A DNA stretch of 9,229 bases from an uncultured Isosphaeraceae bacterium (GCA_937907405.1 CALCIC010000217.1:1-9229); one strand, 5' to 3'. Positions 1-7,125 are shown, counted from the stretch's first letter. Numbers and translations are program-made. The notes: a model not told the origin generated them from the sequence alone.

Positions 1-649
1 GCGCCAGGATCGGAAACGCCTTGATCGCCGCGCCGGTCGCCACCAGCGCGCCGGCCCAGCCGTCGCGTCCCTTTTGCAGGCAGTAGAAGGCGCCCAGAAG
101 CAGCGTCAAGAGCGCCAGGTTCGGCTGGCCGAGCATGTACGAGTTGTGAATCAGGGCGATGATGCAGAGCGAGGGAACCACGTAGAGCAACGGGTTGCGG
201 CCCGAGGCCTTGCCGCCGGTCGCCAGCCGAACCGAGAGCACGACCGCCCCCAGCCAGGCGACCGAGTGCGCCAGAGTCAGCAAGGCGATCGTGCCGTACT
301 CGCCGACGTAGCTGACGTAGCCCAGGATCGCGGCGGCCGACGGCGGATACATGAACGGAAACAGCCGTCCCGAGGCCGGGTCCGGGTAGACGTCGTACCC
401 CTGCCGCAGGGCCACGCCCACCTGATGCCAGAGGCTGTAATCCTTGTTCGGCTGCCCCGTCGCCACGTTGACGAGCGGGGGGGCCGAGAAGACGACCATC
501 AGGACGCCCAGGCTCGCCAGCAGCCAGGGTCGAAGCCGCCTGGAACCAGCTTCGTCCGCGTTCTCGGCGCGGTCGTCGGCCGGATCGCGGCGGAGGCGGT
601 GGGAGCGATCCTGGTCGGCTTCCGAGTCGGGCGAGTTCGTGGGGGTCAT
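1..649 (-). CDS. GT87/DUF2029 family mannosyltransferase-like membrane protein, 5' part (C-terminus beyond window)
   Basis: The first 216 residues are present and the reading frame runs open off the window edge. After a charged, probably cytoplasmic N-terminus (residues 1-40) there is a hydrophobic helix at about 41-62. Next comes a loop with the family-like KDYSLWHQVGVALRQGYDVYP stretch (about 69-89) and FPFMYPPSAA (98-106). Further hydrophobic helices lie at about 120-143, 153-170 and 175-191. GQPN (174-177) and the IKAFP stretch (209-213) also match this family. GT87 (DUF2029) enzymes are GT-C fold multi-pass glycosyltransferases that use polyprenyl-phosphate sugars, often mannose, outside the membrane; the Asp in the first loop (D70 here) is the likely catalytic residue. 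The ATG is supported by GGAGG ten bases upstream. It lies 229 bp downstream of the kinase gene, so it may have its own promoter. Sugar donor and acceptor cannot be read from the sequence. Confidence 0.82.
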   Translation of the reverse strand, partial: MTPTNSPDSEADQDRSHRLRRDPADDRAENADEAGSRRLRPWLLASLGVLMVVFSAPPLVNVATGQPNKDYSLWHQVGVALRQGYDVYPDPASGRLFPFMYPPSAAAILGYVSYVGEYGTIALLTLAHSVAWLGAVVLSVRLATGGKASGRNPLLYVVPSLCIIALIHNSYMLGQPNLALLTLLLGAFYCLQKGRDGWAGALVATGAAIKAFPILA

Positions 650-878
650 TTCGGGCGAGCCTCCCGCTAGGCGAACGGGACGACGTCGTCGAAGGCCGAG
701 TGGGGCCGCGCCGTCTCATCCGTGAGCGTATGTTGCCGATTCCGTTCAAAGGGCCGGAGCCTGGATTCGCCCGCGATCGTCGCGAGCGCCCGCCGCTCTC
801 CTGTGAAGGCCCGATTCGGCCGAATGGTAAACCAGGAAGGAGTTTTCGAGAACGGCAGTTTTTCGGAGCCGGATCGCG
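650..878. other. Intergenic gap between kinase and mannosyltransferase genes, with two perfect 12-bp palindromes
   Basis: No credible gene lies here. The gap holds two perfect palindromes, ATTCGGCCGAAT at 814-825 and GACGACGTCGTC at 679-690; the second is about 30 bp upstream of the mannosyltransferase ATG. Just after the kinase stop there are two A-rich CGAAAA patches on the minus strand (about 845-868), which stand out in this GC-rich DNA. I found no convincing -35/-10 pair and no hairpin followed by a T run. The palindromes could be operator sites, but that is inference. Confidence 0.4.
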
Positions 879-3344
879 TCAGACTTTCTTGCGAGGTCGG
901 AACCAGCGGGAGAGGACGGATTCGAGCTGTTCGGGAATCTCCATGCCGCGGGCGCCGAGTTCGCGGTAGGTTTCCTCGAAGTCGTTGAGCGGCACCTGCT
1001 GGCCGCGGGGGGCGTCCCAGAGGACCGATCGCTGGACCCGCTTGAAGTCGTGGTGGGTGATGAGCAGGCTGTGGTCGCGATAGACCCAGGCGGCCAGGAT
1101 CGGCTTGGAGCCGGTGGCGCGAAAGGTCGGGGTCAGCAGCTCGATCTGCTTGTTGGCCATGCCCTGGATGGCGACCTGGCCGGCGGCCGTACCCCGGATC
1201 GAGGGGATGACGACCAGGCGGTACGGGCCGATCGGGGTCGGTCGATGGCTGGCGCCGCGGCCGCCGGGGCCGCCGGTGGATTTCTGCATGGCCGCGACGG
1301 CTTCCTTCCAGAGCGCGTGGAGTTCGCTCTGAAGAAATCGGATCGGGTCGGGGTCGACGAGTCCGACCCGATCGTGGTCGGCGGGGGACGTCTCGTCGGC
1401 GATCGCCTTGAGGCGCGACGCCTCGGCCCCCTGGCCGAGTCGAGCCAGCGGGTCGATTTCGTCGTCGATCGGCTCGTCTTCGGGCTCGTCCCGCGACAGC
1501 ACCTTGCCCAGTTGCTTGGCCGAATGGTCGAGCTGCTCGACCACGCCGGCGGGGACGTCGCGGGTCAGGCGTCGATGGAGTTCGTCGCCAGGGTCGCGGA
1601 AGCGGAGGACGTGGCTGGCGAAGTAGTCCCAGGCCTGGCGCGCCCGGCCGCGGTCCTGGCGTTCGGAGCGGGCGAGCTCCATCAGCGGATAGACGACCTC
1701 GGCCCACATGGCGGCGCCGGAAGGGTCGCGAGCCAGGCTCTTCGAGGCATATCGCAGAGCCGCCTGGCGGAAGTCGGGATGGTCGCGCCAGGCGTCGGCC
1801 AGTCGGTTCCAGCGCTCGACGAGTTCGTCGCCGACCTCGTCCCGGGGGGGGGCCAGCTTGGCGAGGTCGTCGAGCGACCGGGGGATCATGCCGGGGTTGA
1901 GCACGCCGCGCGCGTCGGTCATGTGCTCTTGCGCGTAGGAACTGGCGTCCCGGATCGCCTTGCGGGCGTTGCGGAGCATTTTGCGGCGGGTGGGGGTCTC
2001 GCGCCAGCTCAGAAACTTGGCGACCACGGCCGGGCTGATCGCCGAACGGACCTCGATCCGCTGATCGAGCAGTTCGGCGGCTTCGGCCACGGCCTCTTCA
2101 GCGTCGTGCGCGGTCAGGGCGTAGGTGGTCGCCAGGATGAGCCGCGCGCGGTCGGCGTTGGCGCGCTCGACCTTCCGGCGGGCGAAGAACGGCTTGCGTC
2201 GCGAGCCGACCAGAAGGTAGGCCAGGTAATGTCCGTAGAGGTAGCGTTCCTCGGGGTTCAGCGCGATCGGCTCGGCCAGCACGGTTCGCAGCATCTTGCG
2301 GACGAGGGCCGAGGGGACGAGGTCGGCCGCGTCGGCGGCCGCGGCCTGCCGGGCCGAGGCGGCGGCCCTTCGGCTCGCCATCGAGACCTTCTCGGTTTGC
2401 CGAGGGGTCGGGACCGGCGGGGCGTCGGTCGAGGGATCGGCGGCGACCGCCCGCCCTTCCCCCAGTTCGGCCAGGGCGCGGAGGTCCAGGCCCGGCTTGA
2501 CCGGCTCGGCGGCCTCGGCCGGGGCTTCGGCGGCGGGCTGAAGCTTGTCGGCCTCGGCTCGGAGGATCTCGGCGACGACCGCGCCGCTTGGGGGACGGTC
2601 TTCCGGCCGTTTGGCCAGCAGACTGAAGATCAGGTTTTCAAGCTCCCGAGAGACGCCCAGTTCGCGCGAGCGGAACATCGGCGGCGGCGTGTTCACGTGA
2701 TCGGCCATCACGGACGTGGGCGTGCCGGTGAACGGCACGGCGCCGGCCGTCGACTCGTAGAGCATCACCCCCAGCGAGTACAGGTCGGTGCGGTAGTTGA
2801 GCGGCTTGCCCTTGGCTTGCTCGGGGCTCATATAATGCGGCGTGCCGCGGATCACGCCGGCCGCGTCGCCCTGTTCGGCCAGGAACGAGAGGCCGAAATC
2901 CGAGAGCTTGGGGACGTCCGCAGCCGTCAAGAGGACGTTGCCCGGCTTGACGTCGCGGTGGATCACCCCCTGACGGTGGGCGTAGTCGAGCGCCTGGGCC
3001 ACCTCGGCCAGGATTCGCAACCGCTCTTCCAGTGTGATCTCGCGCCATCGACGGACGTAGCTCGTGCCGTCCACCTGCTCCATGACCAGGTAGGACGTCC
3101 CCCCGGCCTGGCCGAAGTCGTAGATCCGCACGACGTTCTCATGCAGCAGCCGGGCGGCGATCTGGGCTTCGAGGCGGAGCCGCTTCGACACCTCCTCGCC
3201 GGCCTGCTGGTCCTTGAGGACCTTGATGGCCACCGCGCGCTGGAGCACCTGGTCGGTCGCCGCGTAGACCGCGCCCATTCCTCCTCGGCCCAGCTCCTTC
3301 ACGAGCAGGAATCGATCGTTGAGCGTCGTGCCAGTGCCAATCAA
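879..3344 (-). CDS. Cytoplasmic serine/threonine protein kinase (Hanks type) with a large unassigned C-terminal region
   Basis: An 821-residue protein. The kinase domain covers about residues 12-266 with all key elements intact: glycine loop GRGGMGAVY (19-27), the lysine of VAIK (K41), a likely helix-C glutamate (E59), catalytic loop HRDVKPGN (129-136), DFG (149-151), GTPHYMSPE (167-175), DLYSLG (187-192) and the subdomain XI arginine (R250). It should therefore be active. A Pro/Ala-rich linker (about 267-340) leads to a charged, mostly helical region (about 342-615), an acidic linker (617-633) and a compact C-terminal segment (about 705-821); I recognise no family in these. No transmembrane segment is visible, so it is probably soluble, unlike PASTA kinases. 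The start is TTG, with GAGGGG seven bases upstream; no in-frame ATG or GTG lies in the roughly 100 bp upstream, and the kinase fold begins ten residues in. It lies 174 bp downstream of the LysM gene, which may supply substrate or signal (inference). Confidence 0.93.
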   Translation of the reverse strand: MIGTGTTLNDRFLLVKELGRGGMGAVYAATDQVLQRAVAIKVLKDQQAGEEVSKRLRLEAQIAARLLHENVVRIYDFGQAGGTSYLVMEQVDGTSYVRRWREITLEERLRILAEVAQALDYAHRQGVIHRDVKPGNVLLTAADVPKLSDFGLSFLAEQGDAAGVIRGTPHYMSPEQAKGKPLNYRTDLYSLGVMLYESTAGAVPFTGTPTSVMADHVNTPPPMFRSRELGVSRELENLIFSLLAKRPEDRPPSGAVVAEILRAEADKLQPAAEAPAEAAEPVKPGLDLRALAELGEGRAVAADPSTDAPPVPTPRQTEKVSMASRRAAASARQAAAADAADLVPSALVRKMLRTVLAEPIALNPEERYLYGHYLAYLLVGSRRKPFFARRKVERANADRARLILATTYALTAHDAEEAVAEAAELLDQRIEVRSAISPAVVAKFLSWRETPTRRKMLRNARKAIRDASSYAQEHMTDARGVLNPGMIPRSLDDLAKLAPPRDEVGDELVERWNRLADAWRDHPDFRQAALRYASKSLARDPSGAAMWAEVVYPLMELARSERQDRGRARQAWDYFASHVLRFRDPGDELHRRLTRDVPAGVVEQLDHSAKQLGKVLSRDEPEDEPIDDEIDPLARLGQGAEASRLKAIADETSPADHDRVGLVDPDPIRFLQSELHALWKEAVAAMQKSTGGPGGRGASHRPTPIGPYRLVVIPSIRGTAAGQVAIQGMANKQIELLTPTFRATGSKPILAAWVYRDHSLLITHHDFKRVQRSVLWDAPRGQQVPLNDFEETYRELGARGMEIPEQLESVLSRWFRPRKKV

Positions 3345-3392
3345 CGTGGGACCCCTCGTCGTCGTTTCGGGCTTGGCCGTCGACTTCAGAAA

Positions 3393-3431
3393 TGACGCTC
3401 GACCCTGAACGCGCCGCGGATGTGACGCTCG
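3393..3431 (-). repeat. Direct repeat CGAGCGTCA, two copies 30 bp apart, in the kinase leader
   Basis: On the minus strand CGAGCGTCA occurs at 3431-3423 and again at 3401-3393. The two starts are exactly 30 bp apart, close to three helical turns, so both copies would face the same side of the DNA. They lie between the candidate kinase promoter and its TTG start. Such spacing suits a dimeric regulator, but only two copies are present and chance cannot be excluded. Confidence 0.4.
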
Positions 3432-3445
3432 CGGATCCCCCAGCC

Positions 3446-3474
3446 ATGATGCAGCCGGAGGCGCCGCGCGTCAA
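3446..3474 (-). promoter_or_regulatory. Candidate sigma70-type promoter for the kinase gene
   Basis: On the minus strand TTGACG (3474-3469, five of six consensus bases) is followed after 17 bp by CATCAT (3451-3446, four of six). Transcription would begin near 3440 and give a leader of about 95 nt that contains the CGAGCGTCA repeats. The match is fair, not strong; read-through from the LysM gene is also possible because I see no terminator between them. Confidence 0.4.
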
Positions 3475-3518
3475 TCTCGCGGCGTCCATCGTGGACCGGA
3501 TCCGAGCCGTATTCGAAC

Positions 3519-5996
3519 TTAACGGCGGTTTTGAGGGCGCGTGACCCGGGCGTCCTGGGGCAGTTCGAGGATCTGGCCGACGACCAGATCGGAGGGGTCG
3601 TCGATCGTGTCTCGGTTGAGGTCGAGGATCTCGTCGGCGCGCCGGCCGCTGCCGAGCCGGTCGCGGGCGATGGTCCGGAGGGTCTCGTCGGGCTGGACCT
3701 TGTGGACCGGCCGCGTCGAGACGCGCCGCGAGGCGGCCTCGGGCGCATCCCGGTCGCGATCGAAGTCGGATTCCTCGCCGCGGGCGGCGGACCGTCCGCG
3801 ATCGTCCGAAACGCGTTCGGCGGCCGGGTCGGAGATCGGTAGGTTCAGCTCGACCTCCGATCGCCGCGCGCGTCGGATCGGGGTCATGGTTTTCGGCGCC
3901 TCCGCGGCGGTCTTCGGCGACTGCGGCTTCGGCCTTGAGCCGTATCTCGTGCCGGGAGGGTCGATGTAGGACGGCTCCAGGTCCTCGGGGGGGGGGACCC
4001 GAATCACGGCGCCGACGAACAGGTCCTCGGGCCGCTTGAACTTGTCGCCGTTGGCGTGGGCGAGCGCGCGGTAGTAGCGGCCCGAGCTGTAGTAGCTTTG
4101 CGAGATGGTGTAGAAATTCTCGCCGGACTCGACCTTGTGCAGCACCGTATCGATCTTGCCCGCCGGACGAGCCGCCGCCGCGGAAGCCGCGAGACCGCGA
4201 CCGCCGCCGGCGGCGGTCTGGCCGCGTGGGGGGTAGGTTTCCAGGTTGAAACGATTCTCGTCGTCCGCGAGTTCTCCGTCGCCGCGTTCGAAGGGGTCGT
4301 CGGTTCGTGGTTCGTCGCGATCGAAGTTGCTCACCACGATGTCGCCCGAGCGTCGGAGGGGAACCCAGTCGGGGTGCTCCGCGGCCGGCTTCGGCATGGG
4401 CGTCGGCTTGACCTCGACTTGGGCCTCGGCGGCCGGCGACGTCGACAGCCGTTCGTCGGCCGAAGCGAGCGGGGCCTCGGGGACCGCCTGGAACGGCGGC
4501 AACGACCCCGGGGACGAGGCCGGAGGCTTCGCCTGAATCGGCGAGGCGGTCGAATCATGCGCCGGCGTCGGCTGCTCGGGCGGCTGCGGCGGCTGCGATT
4601 GTTCGGGGACCATGATCTGGGGAGAGACGTCCGAAAGCGCCGGCGCGTCCAGCTCGGCGTCGGCCGGCCCGGCGGCCGAGACCGGCGGCGGGGACTCAGC
4701 CGGCTTGTCGCCCAGACCATGCAATGCGGCCCCGGCGGCGCCGGTCGCGGCGGCGCCCAGACCGACTCCCAGCCCCACCGCGCCGATCGTCCCCTTGACG
4801 GCCGCCCCGGCGACCGGCGCGGGGGCGGCGAGCGGAAGCTCCGGCTCGACGGCCGGCGTCGGCGCGGGCGATTCGAGCGGGGCCGTCGCCGTCGCGGGCG
4901 TCGGCTCAGGCGCCGTCGCGGGCGTCGGCTCAGGCGCCGTTGCGGGCGTCGGCTCAGGCGCCGTTGCGGGCGTCGGCTCGGGCGCCGTCGCGGGCGTCGG
5001 CTCAGGCGCCGTCGCGGGCGTCGGCTCGGCCTCGCCCGGCGTCGAGAGCGGCGCGGGATCAGGCGTTGGCGCCGGATCCGTGGCTGTTGCGGGGGCGGGC
5101 GCCGGCATCGGCGTTGCGACGTCTTCGACCGCCGGCGTCGGCGCCGGCGTTGTGACGTCTTCGACCGCCGGCTCGCCCGGCTTCACGTCGGCGTTCGCCA
5201 GTTGATACGCGGCGCCGAGTCCTCCGGCGGCGGCGATCACCGGCGCCGGCGCGGGCATGACGTCCTCATTCGAGGGCTTCTCCAGTTCCTTTTCCACGAC
5301 GGGCAAGTCGGGCAGACCGGAGGCGTCGACTCCCGCGGTGAGCTTCACGGGCTCGCTCGGCGTCGGCGTCGGCGTCGGTTCGGGGTCGGGGGCCACGGTG
5401 AGCAGCGAAGCGGAATGCGCAGCGGAGTCGGGCAGGGGCGGGGCCCCGGCGTCGGCGTCGGCGGCCTGCGCGACGTCGTCGGTGGGCCTCGGCAAGGCTT
5501 CCGGAGCGCCTTCGGCCAGCAGAGCGTCCTTGGGTTCCTCGGTGGTCGACTCGGGCGAGTCCGGCTCGTCCTCGGCGGCAGAAGCGTCCTTGGCGTCGGC
5601 CTTGATCTGGGACGTCGCCTGGGCCTCGGGATTGGGAACCTGAGCGGTCGGCGTCTTCTTGCTCGGCGAGACGGCCAGAACGCCCCCCAGGACCAACGCC
5701 GACAGTCCCGAGGCGAGCGAGGCGCGGGGATAGGCGATGACCAGGCTTGCGCCTTGGGACGCCGCGACGCCCGCCTTGTCGAAGCACCAGCCCCCCGCGG
5801 AGAGGGCCGCGGCTCGGAACTTGTCGAAGCCGCCGGGCGTCGCCGGGCCGGTCTCCACGACGGTTTCCTCGACGGTCTCGGCGCGGGCTTCGGCGTGCGC
5901 GTCGATCTCGTCGTCGTCGACGACGGCGGGCGCGACGGGGGTTAGGGCCAGGGGGTCGTCGGATTCGGCGTTCGGGAAGGATCCTGATTCGACCAT
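3519..5996 (-). CDS. Single-pass membrane protein with long Pro/Ala/Thr linker and two LysM peptidoglycan-binding domains
   Basis: An 825-residue protein. The acidic N-terminus (1-60) precedes one clear hydrophobic helix at about 92-110. A Gly/Ala-rich segment at about 395-430 is weakly hydrophobic and could be a second membrane or flexible stretch. Between them and after them lies low-complexity Pro/Ala/Thr/Glu sequence, including six EPTPATAP-type units. LysM 1 spans about 620-669, starting HKVESGENFYTIS; LysM 2 is at about 764-813, starting VHKVQPDETLRTIA. LysM domains bind N-acetylglucosamine-containing glycans, usually peptidoglycan, so the C-terminus is probably periplasmic. The ATG overlaps the rsmH end by 55 nt; GAGGG stands ten bases upstream and no other ATG or GTG occurs until codon 47. 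The position after rsmH is where ftsL usually sits, and the plan resembles FtsN with LysM in place of SPOR. A division or envelope role is inference; I know no gene symbol for it. Confidence 0.88.
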   Translation of the reverse strand: MVESGSFPNAESDDPLALTPVAPAVVDDDEIDAHAEARAETVEETVVETGPATPGGFDKFRAAALSAGGWCFDKAGVAASQGASLVIAYPRASLASGLSALVLGGVLAVSPSKKTPTAQVPNPEAQATSQIKADAKDASAAEDEPDSPESTTEEPKDALLAEGAPEALPRPTDDVAQAADADAGAPPLPDSAAHSASLLTVAPDPEPTPTPTPSEPVKLTAGVDASGLPDLPVVEKELEKPSNEDVMPAPAPVIAAAGGLGAAYQLANADVKPGEPAVEDVTTPAPTPAVEDVATPMPAPAPATATDPAPTPDPAPLSTPGEAEPTPATAPEPTPATAPEPTPATAPEPTPATAPEPTPATAPEPTPATATAPLESPAPTPAVEPELPLAAPAPVAGAAVKGTIGAVGLGVGLGAAATGAAGAALHGLGDKPAESPPPVSAAGPADAELDAPALSDVSPQIMVPEQSQPPQPPEQPTPAHDSTASPIQAKPPASSPGSLPPFQAVPEAPLASADERLSTSPAAEAQVEVKPTPMPKPAAEHPDWVPLRRSGDIVVSNFDRDEPRTDDPFERGDGELADDENRFNLETYPPRGQTAAGGGRGLAASAAAARPAGKIDTVLHKVESGENFYTISQSYYSSGRYYRALAHANGDKFKRPEDLFVGAVIRVPPPEDLEPSYIDPPGTRYGSRPKPQSPKTAAEAPKTMTPIRRARRSEVELNLPISDPAAERVSDDRGRSAARGEESDFDRDRDAPEAASRRVSTRPVHKVQPDETLRTIARDRLGSGRRADEILDLNRDTIDDPSDLVVGQILELPQDARVTRPQNRR
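4885..5028 (-). repeat. Six tandem 24-bp repeats encoding EPTPATAP-type octapeptides
   Basis: Six head-to-tail 24-bp units lie at 4885, 4909, 4933, 4957, 4981 and 5005. On the plus strand the core is GCGGGCGTCGGCTC followed by A or G. Units differ only at a few third positions, apart from the first, which also changes at its edge. As 24 is a multiple of three, gain or loss of units keeps the frame and only changes linker length. The near identity points to recent slippage or recombination. Confidence 0.92.
5118..5172 (-). repeat. Two-copy 36-bp repeat in the LysM protein linker
   Basis: The 19-base plus-strand stretch GACGTCTTCGACCGCCGGC occurs at 5118-5136 and again at 5154-5172, a period of 36 bp. 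It encodes AVEDV followed by a Thr/Pro/Ala-rich stretch, twice (AVEDVTTPAP and AVEDVATPMP). It is a second, shorter in-frame repeat, separate from the 24-bp array. Confidence 0.75.
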
Positions 5997-6925
5997 CGTT
6001 CGGCCACCCTCAATTTGGCGCTACGCGCTCGGGGATTGACGGCTGTTTCCTGGGCCGTCGCGATTACGGGCTTCTTGGTCAGGATGGACCAGCGGGGCTC
6101 GTTGCGGAACGCCCATTTGACGCGTCGGTCTTCCAGCGAGTGGAAGCTGATGATCGCGGCCCGGCTCCCGGGGGCGAGCAGGTTGGGCAGCTCCGTCAAA
6201 ACGGCGTCGAGGTGCTCCAGCTCGTCGTTGACCAAGATCCGTAGGGCCTGGAAGACGCGGGTCGCCGAGTCGATGGGGCCGTGCCGCAATCGACCTGGGA
6301 TGCAGCCGCGGACCAATTCGGCGAGCTGCCGGGTGGTCCGCAACGGGTCCGCCGTCCGCGTTTCGACGATCCGTCGCGCGATCCGGCGGCTGAACCGCTC
6401 TTCCCCGTAGTCAAAGAACGCTTGGGCGAGTTCGTCGGCCGGCATCTCCGCGAGCAACTCGGCGGCGGTGGGGCCCGAGGAATCGGGATTGAACCGCATG
6501 TCGAGCGGCCCGTCGGCCGCGAAGCTGAACCCGCGATGCCGCCAGGCGAGCTGATCGGACGAGAGCCCCAGGTCCAGGAGCACGCCCTGGACTTGCTCCG
6601 GGGGAATCTCCAGGTCCGCCAGCACCCGTCGGATCGCGCTGTAGGGCGCGTGGACCAGCGTCACGGGCAGGCCGGCCGTGGCCTTGCGGGCCAGTTCCAG
6701 CATGTTCGGGTCGCGGTCCAATCCGATGATCCGCCCGCCGGGGCCGATCCGCCTCGCCAGCGCCGAGGCGTGCCCGCCGGCCCCGGCCGTCCCGTCGACG
6801 ATGATCGATCCCTCGCGGGGGGCGAGCCAGGCCGTCACCTCGTCGATCAGGACGGGGCGATGGACCGCGGCCGGTTCCCGGTCGGGCTCGGGTTCGTCTT
6901 CCGGAGGCGTCGGCTGGCGTGACAC
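5942..6925 (-). CDS. rsmH: 16S rRNA (cytosine(1402)-N(4))-methyltransferase RsmH (MraW)
   Basis: RsmH uses S-adenosylmethionine to methylate N4 of C1402 in the 16S rRNA decoding centre. With the GTG start the protein has 327 residues, close to the usual 310-330. Family motifs follow in order: HRPVL (22-26), the SAM-binding DGTAGAGGH (44-52), LDRDP (69-73), DLGLSSDQL (118-126), DGPLDMRF (138-145), GEERFSRRIA, ALRILVNDEL, FHSLEDR and NPRARSAKLR (297-306). The frame stays open up to an ATG at 7087 (381 residues). I reject that start because the extra 54 residues are Arg/Gly/Ser-rich and unlike RsmH, and because a good promoter (7029-7002) would lie inside the gene. The GTG has only a weak ribosome site. 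In many bacteria rsmH opens the dcw cluster, between mraZ and ftsL. No mraZ is seen here, and the overlapping downstream gene is the LysM protein. Confidence 0.93.
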   Translation of the reverse strand: MSRQPTPPEDEPEPDREPAAVHRPVLIDEVTAWLAPREGSIIVDGTAGAGGHASALARRIGPGGRIIGLDRDPNMLELARKATAGLPVTLVHAPYSAIRRVLADLEIPPEQVQGVLLDLGLSSDQLAWRHRGFSFAADGPLDMRFNPDSSGPTAAELLAEMPADELAQAFFDYGEERFSRRIARRIVETRTADPLRTTRQLAELVRGCIPGRLRHGPIDSATRVFQALRILVNDELEHLDAVLTELPNLLAPGSRAAIISFHSLEDRRVKWAFRNEPRWSILTKKPVIATAQETAVNPRARSAKLRVAERWSNQDPSRTPNPTTPWP

Positions 6926-7001
6926 GGCCTGCTCGCTGAGATGAGACGCCCCACGACCAGAGCACGGCCTGGAAGGGCCGCGCCCCGGGTGAGTGCGTCG
7001 G

Positions 7002-7029
7002 ACTCTATCCGAACGCGCGATCCTGTCAA
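7002..7029 (-). promoter_or_regulatory. Sigma70-type promoter for rsmH
   Basis: On the minus strand a perfect TTGACA (7029-7024) is followed after 16 bp by TAGAGT (7007-7002), which matches TATAAT at four of six positions. Transcription would begin near 6995, about 70 nt before the GTG start of rsmH. This is the best promoter in the window and would drive rsmH and probably the overlapping LysM gene. Confidence 0.6.
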
Positions 7030-7100
7030 CCCCGACGACCACGACGGCCCGGCCGTCGCCGTCGAGAGCATCCCTGGTCGTCTCCATCGGCCGATCGGCG

Positions 7101-7125
7101 GGATCGGCTTGAGGTGAACCGATCC
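7101..7125 (-). terminator. Possible transcription-end hairpin after the polyferredoxin gene
   Basis: GGATCGG (7101-7107) and CCGATCC (7119-7125) form a perfect 7-bp inverted repeat around an 11-nt loop, 22 nt past the polyferredoxin stop codon. No T run follows on the minus strand, so it is not a classical intrinsic terminator; it may only stabilise the mRNA end. GATCGG is repeated in the adjoining bases. Confidence 0.3.

Noticed and set aside
650..878. Promoter for the mannosyltransferase gene (TTGAAC near 747 on the minus strand)
   Set aside because: No -10 box stands at a suitable spacing; the nearest candidates are too close and match poorly.
667..1707. 346-codon minus-strand frame overlapping the kinase 3' end and the following gap
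   Set aside because: It is an Arg/Pro-rich out-of-frame reading of the kinase gene with no recognisable domain.
1050..3395. 781-codon open frame on the plus strand opposite the kinase gene
   Set aside because: It is antisense to a gene with clear kinase motifs; its translation is low-complexity (Gly, Arg, Val, Asp rich) with no domain. Such open frames are common opposite GC-rich genes.
3475..3518. Intrinsic terminator after the LysM gene (CGGATCCG palindrome)
   Set aside because: The stem is short and no T run follows on the minus strand.
4885..5028. Possible CRISPR array
   Set aside because: The 24-bp units are directly adjacent with no spacers, and they encode an in-frame protein repeat.
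4056..5945. 629-codon open frame on the plus strand opposite the LysM gene
   Set aside because: The translation is an Arg/Gly-rich mirror of the Pro/Ala repeats and shows no real domain, while the minus strand encodes two LysM domains.
5942..5996. Frameshift or fusion between rsmH and the LysM gene
   Set aside because: RsmH is complete through its last motif and the LysM gene has its own ATG and ribosome site; this is an ordinary overlap of two genes.
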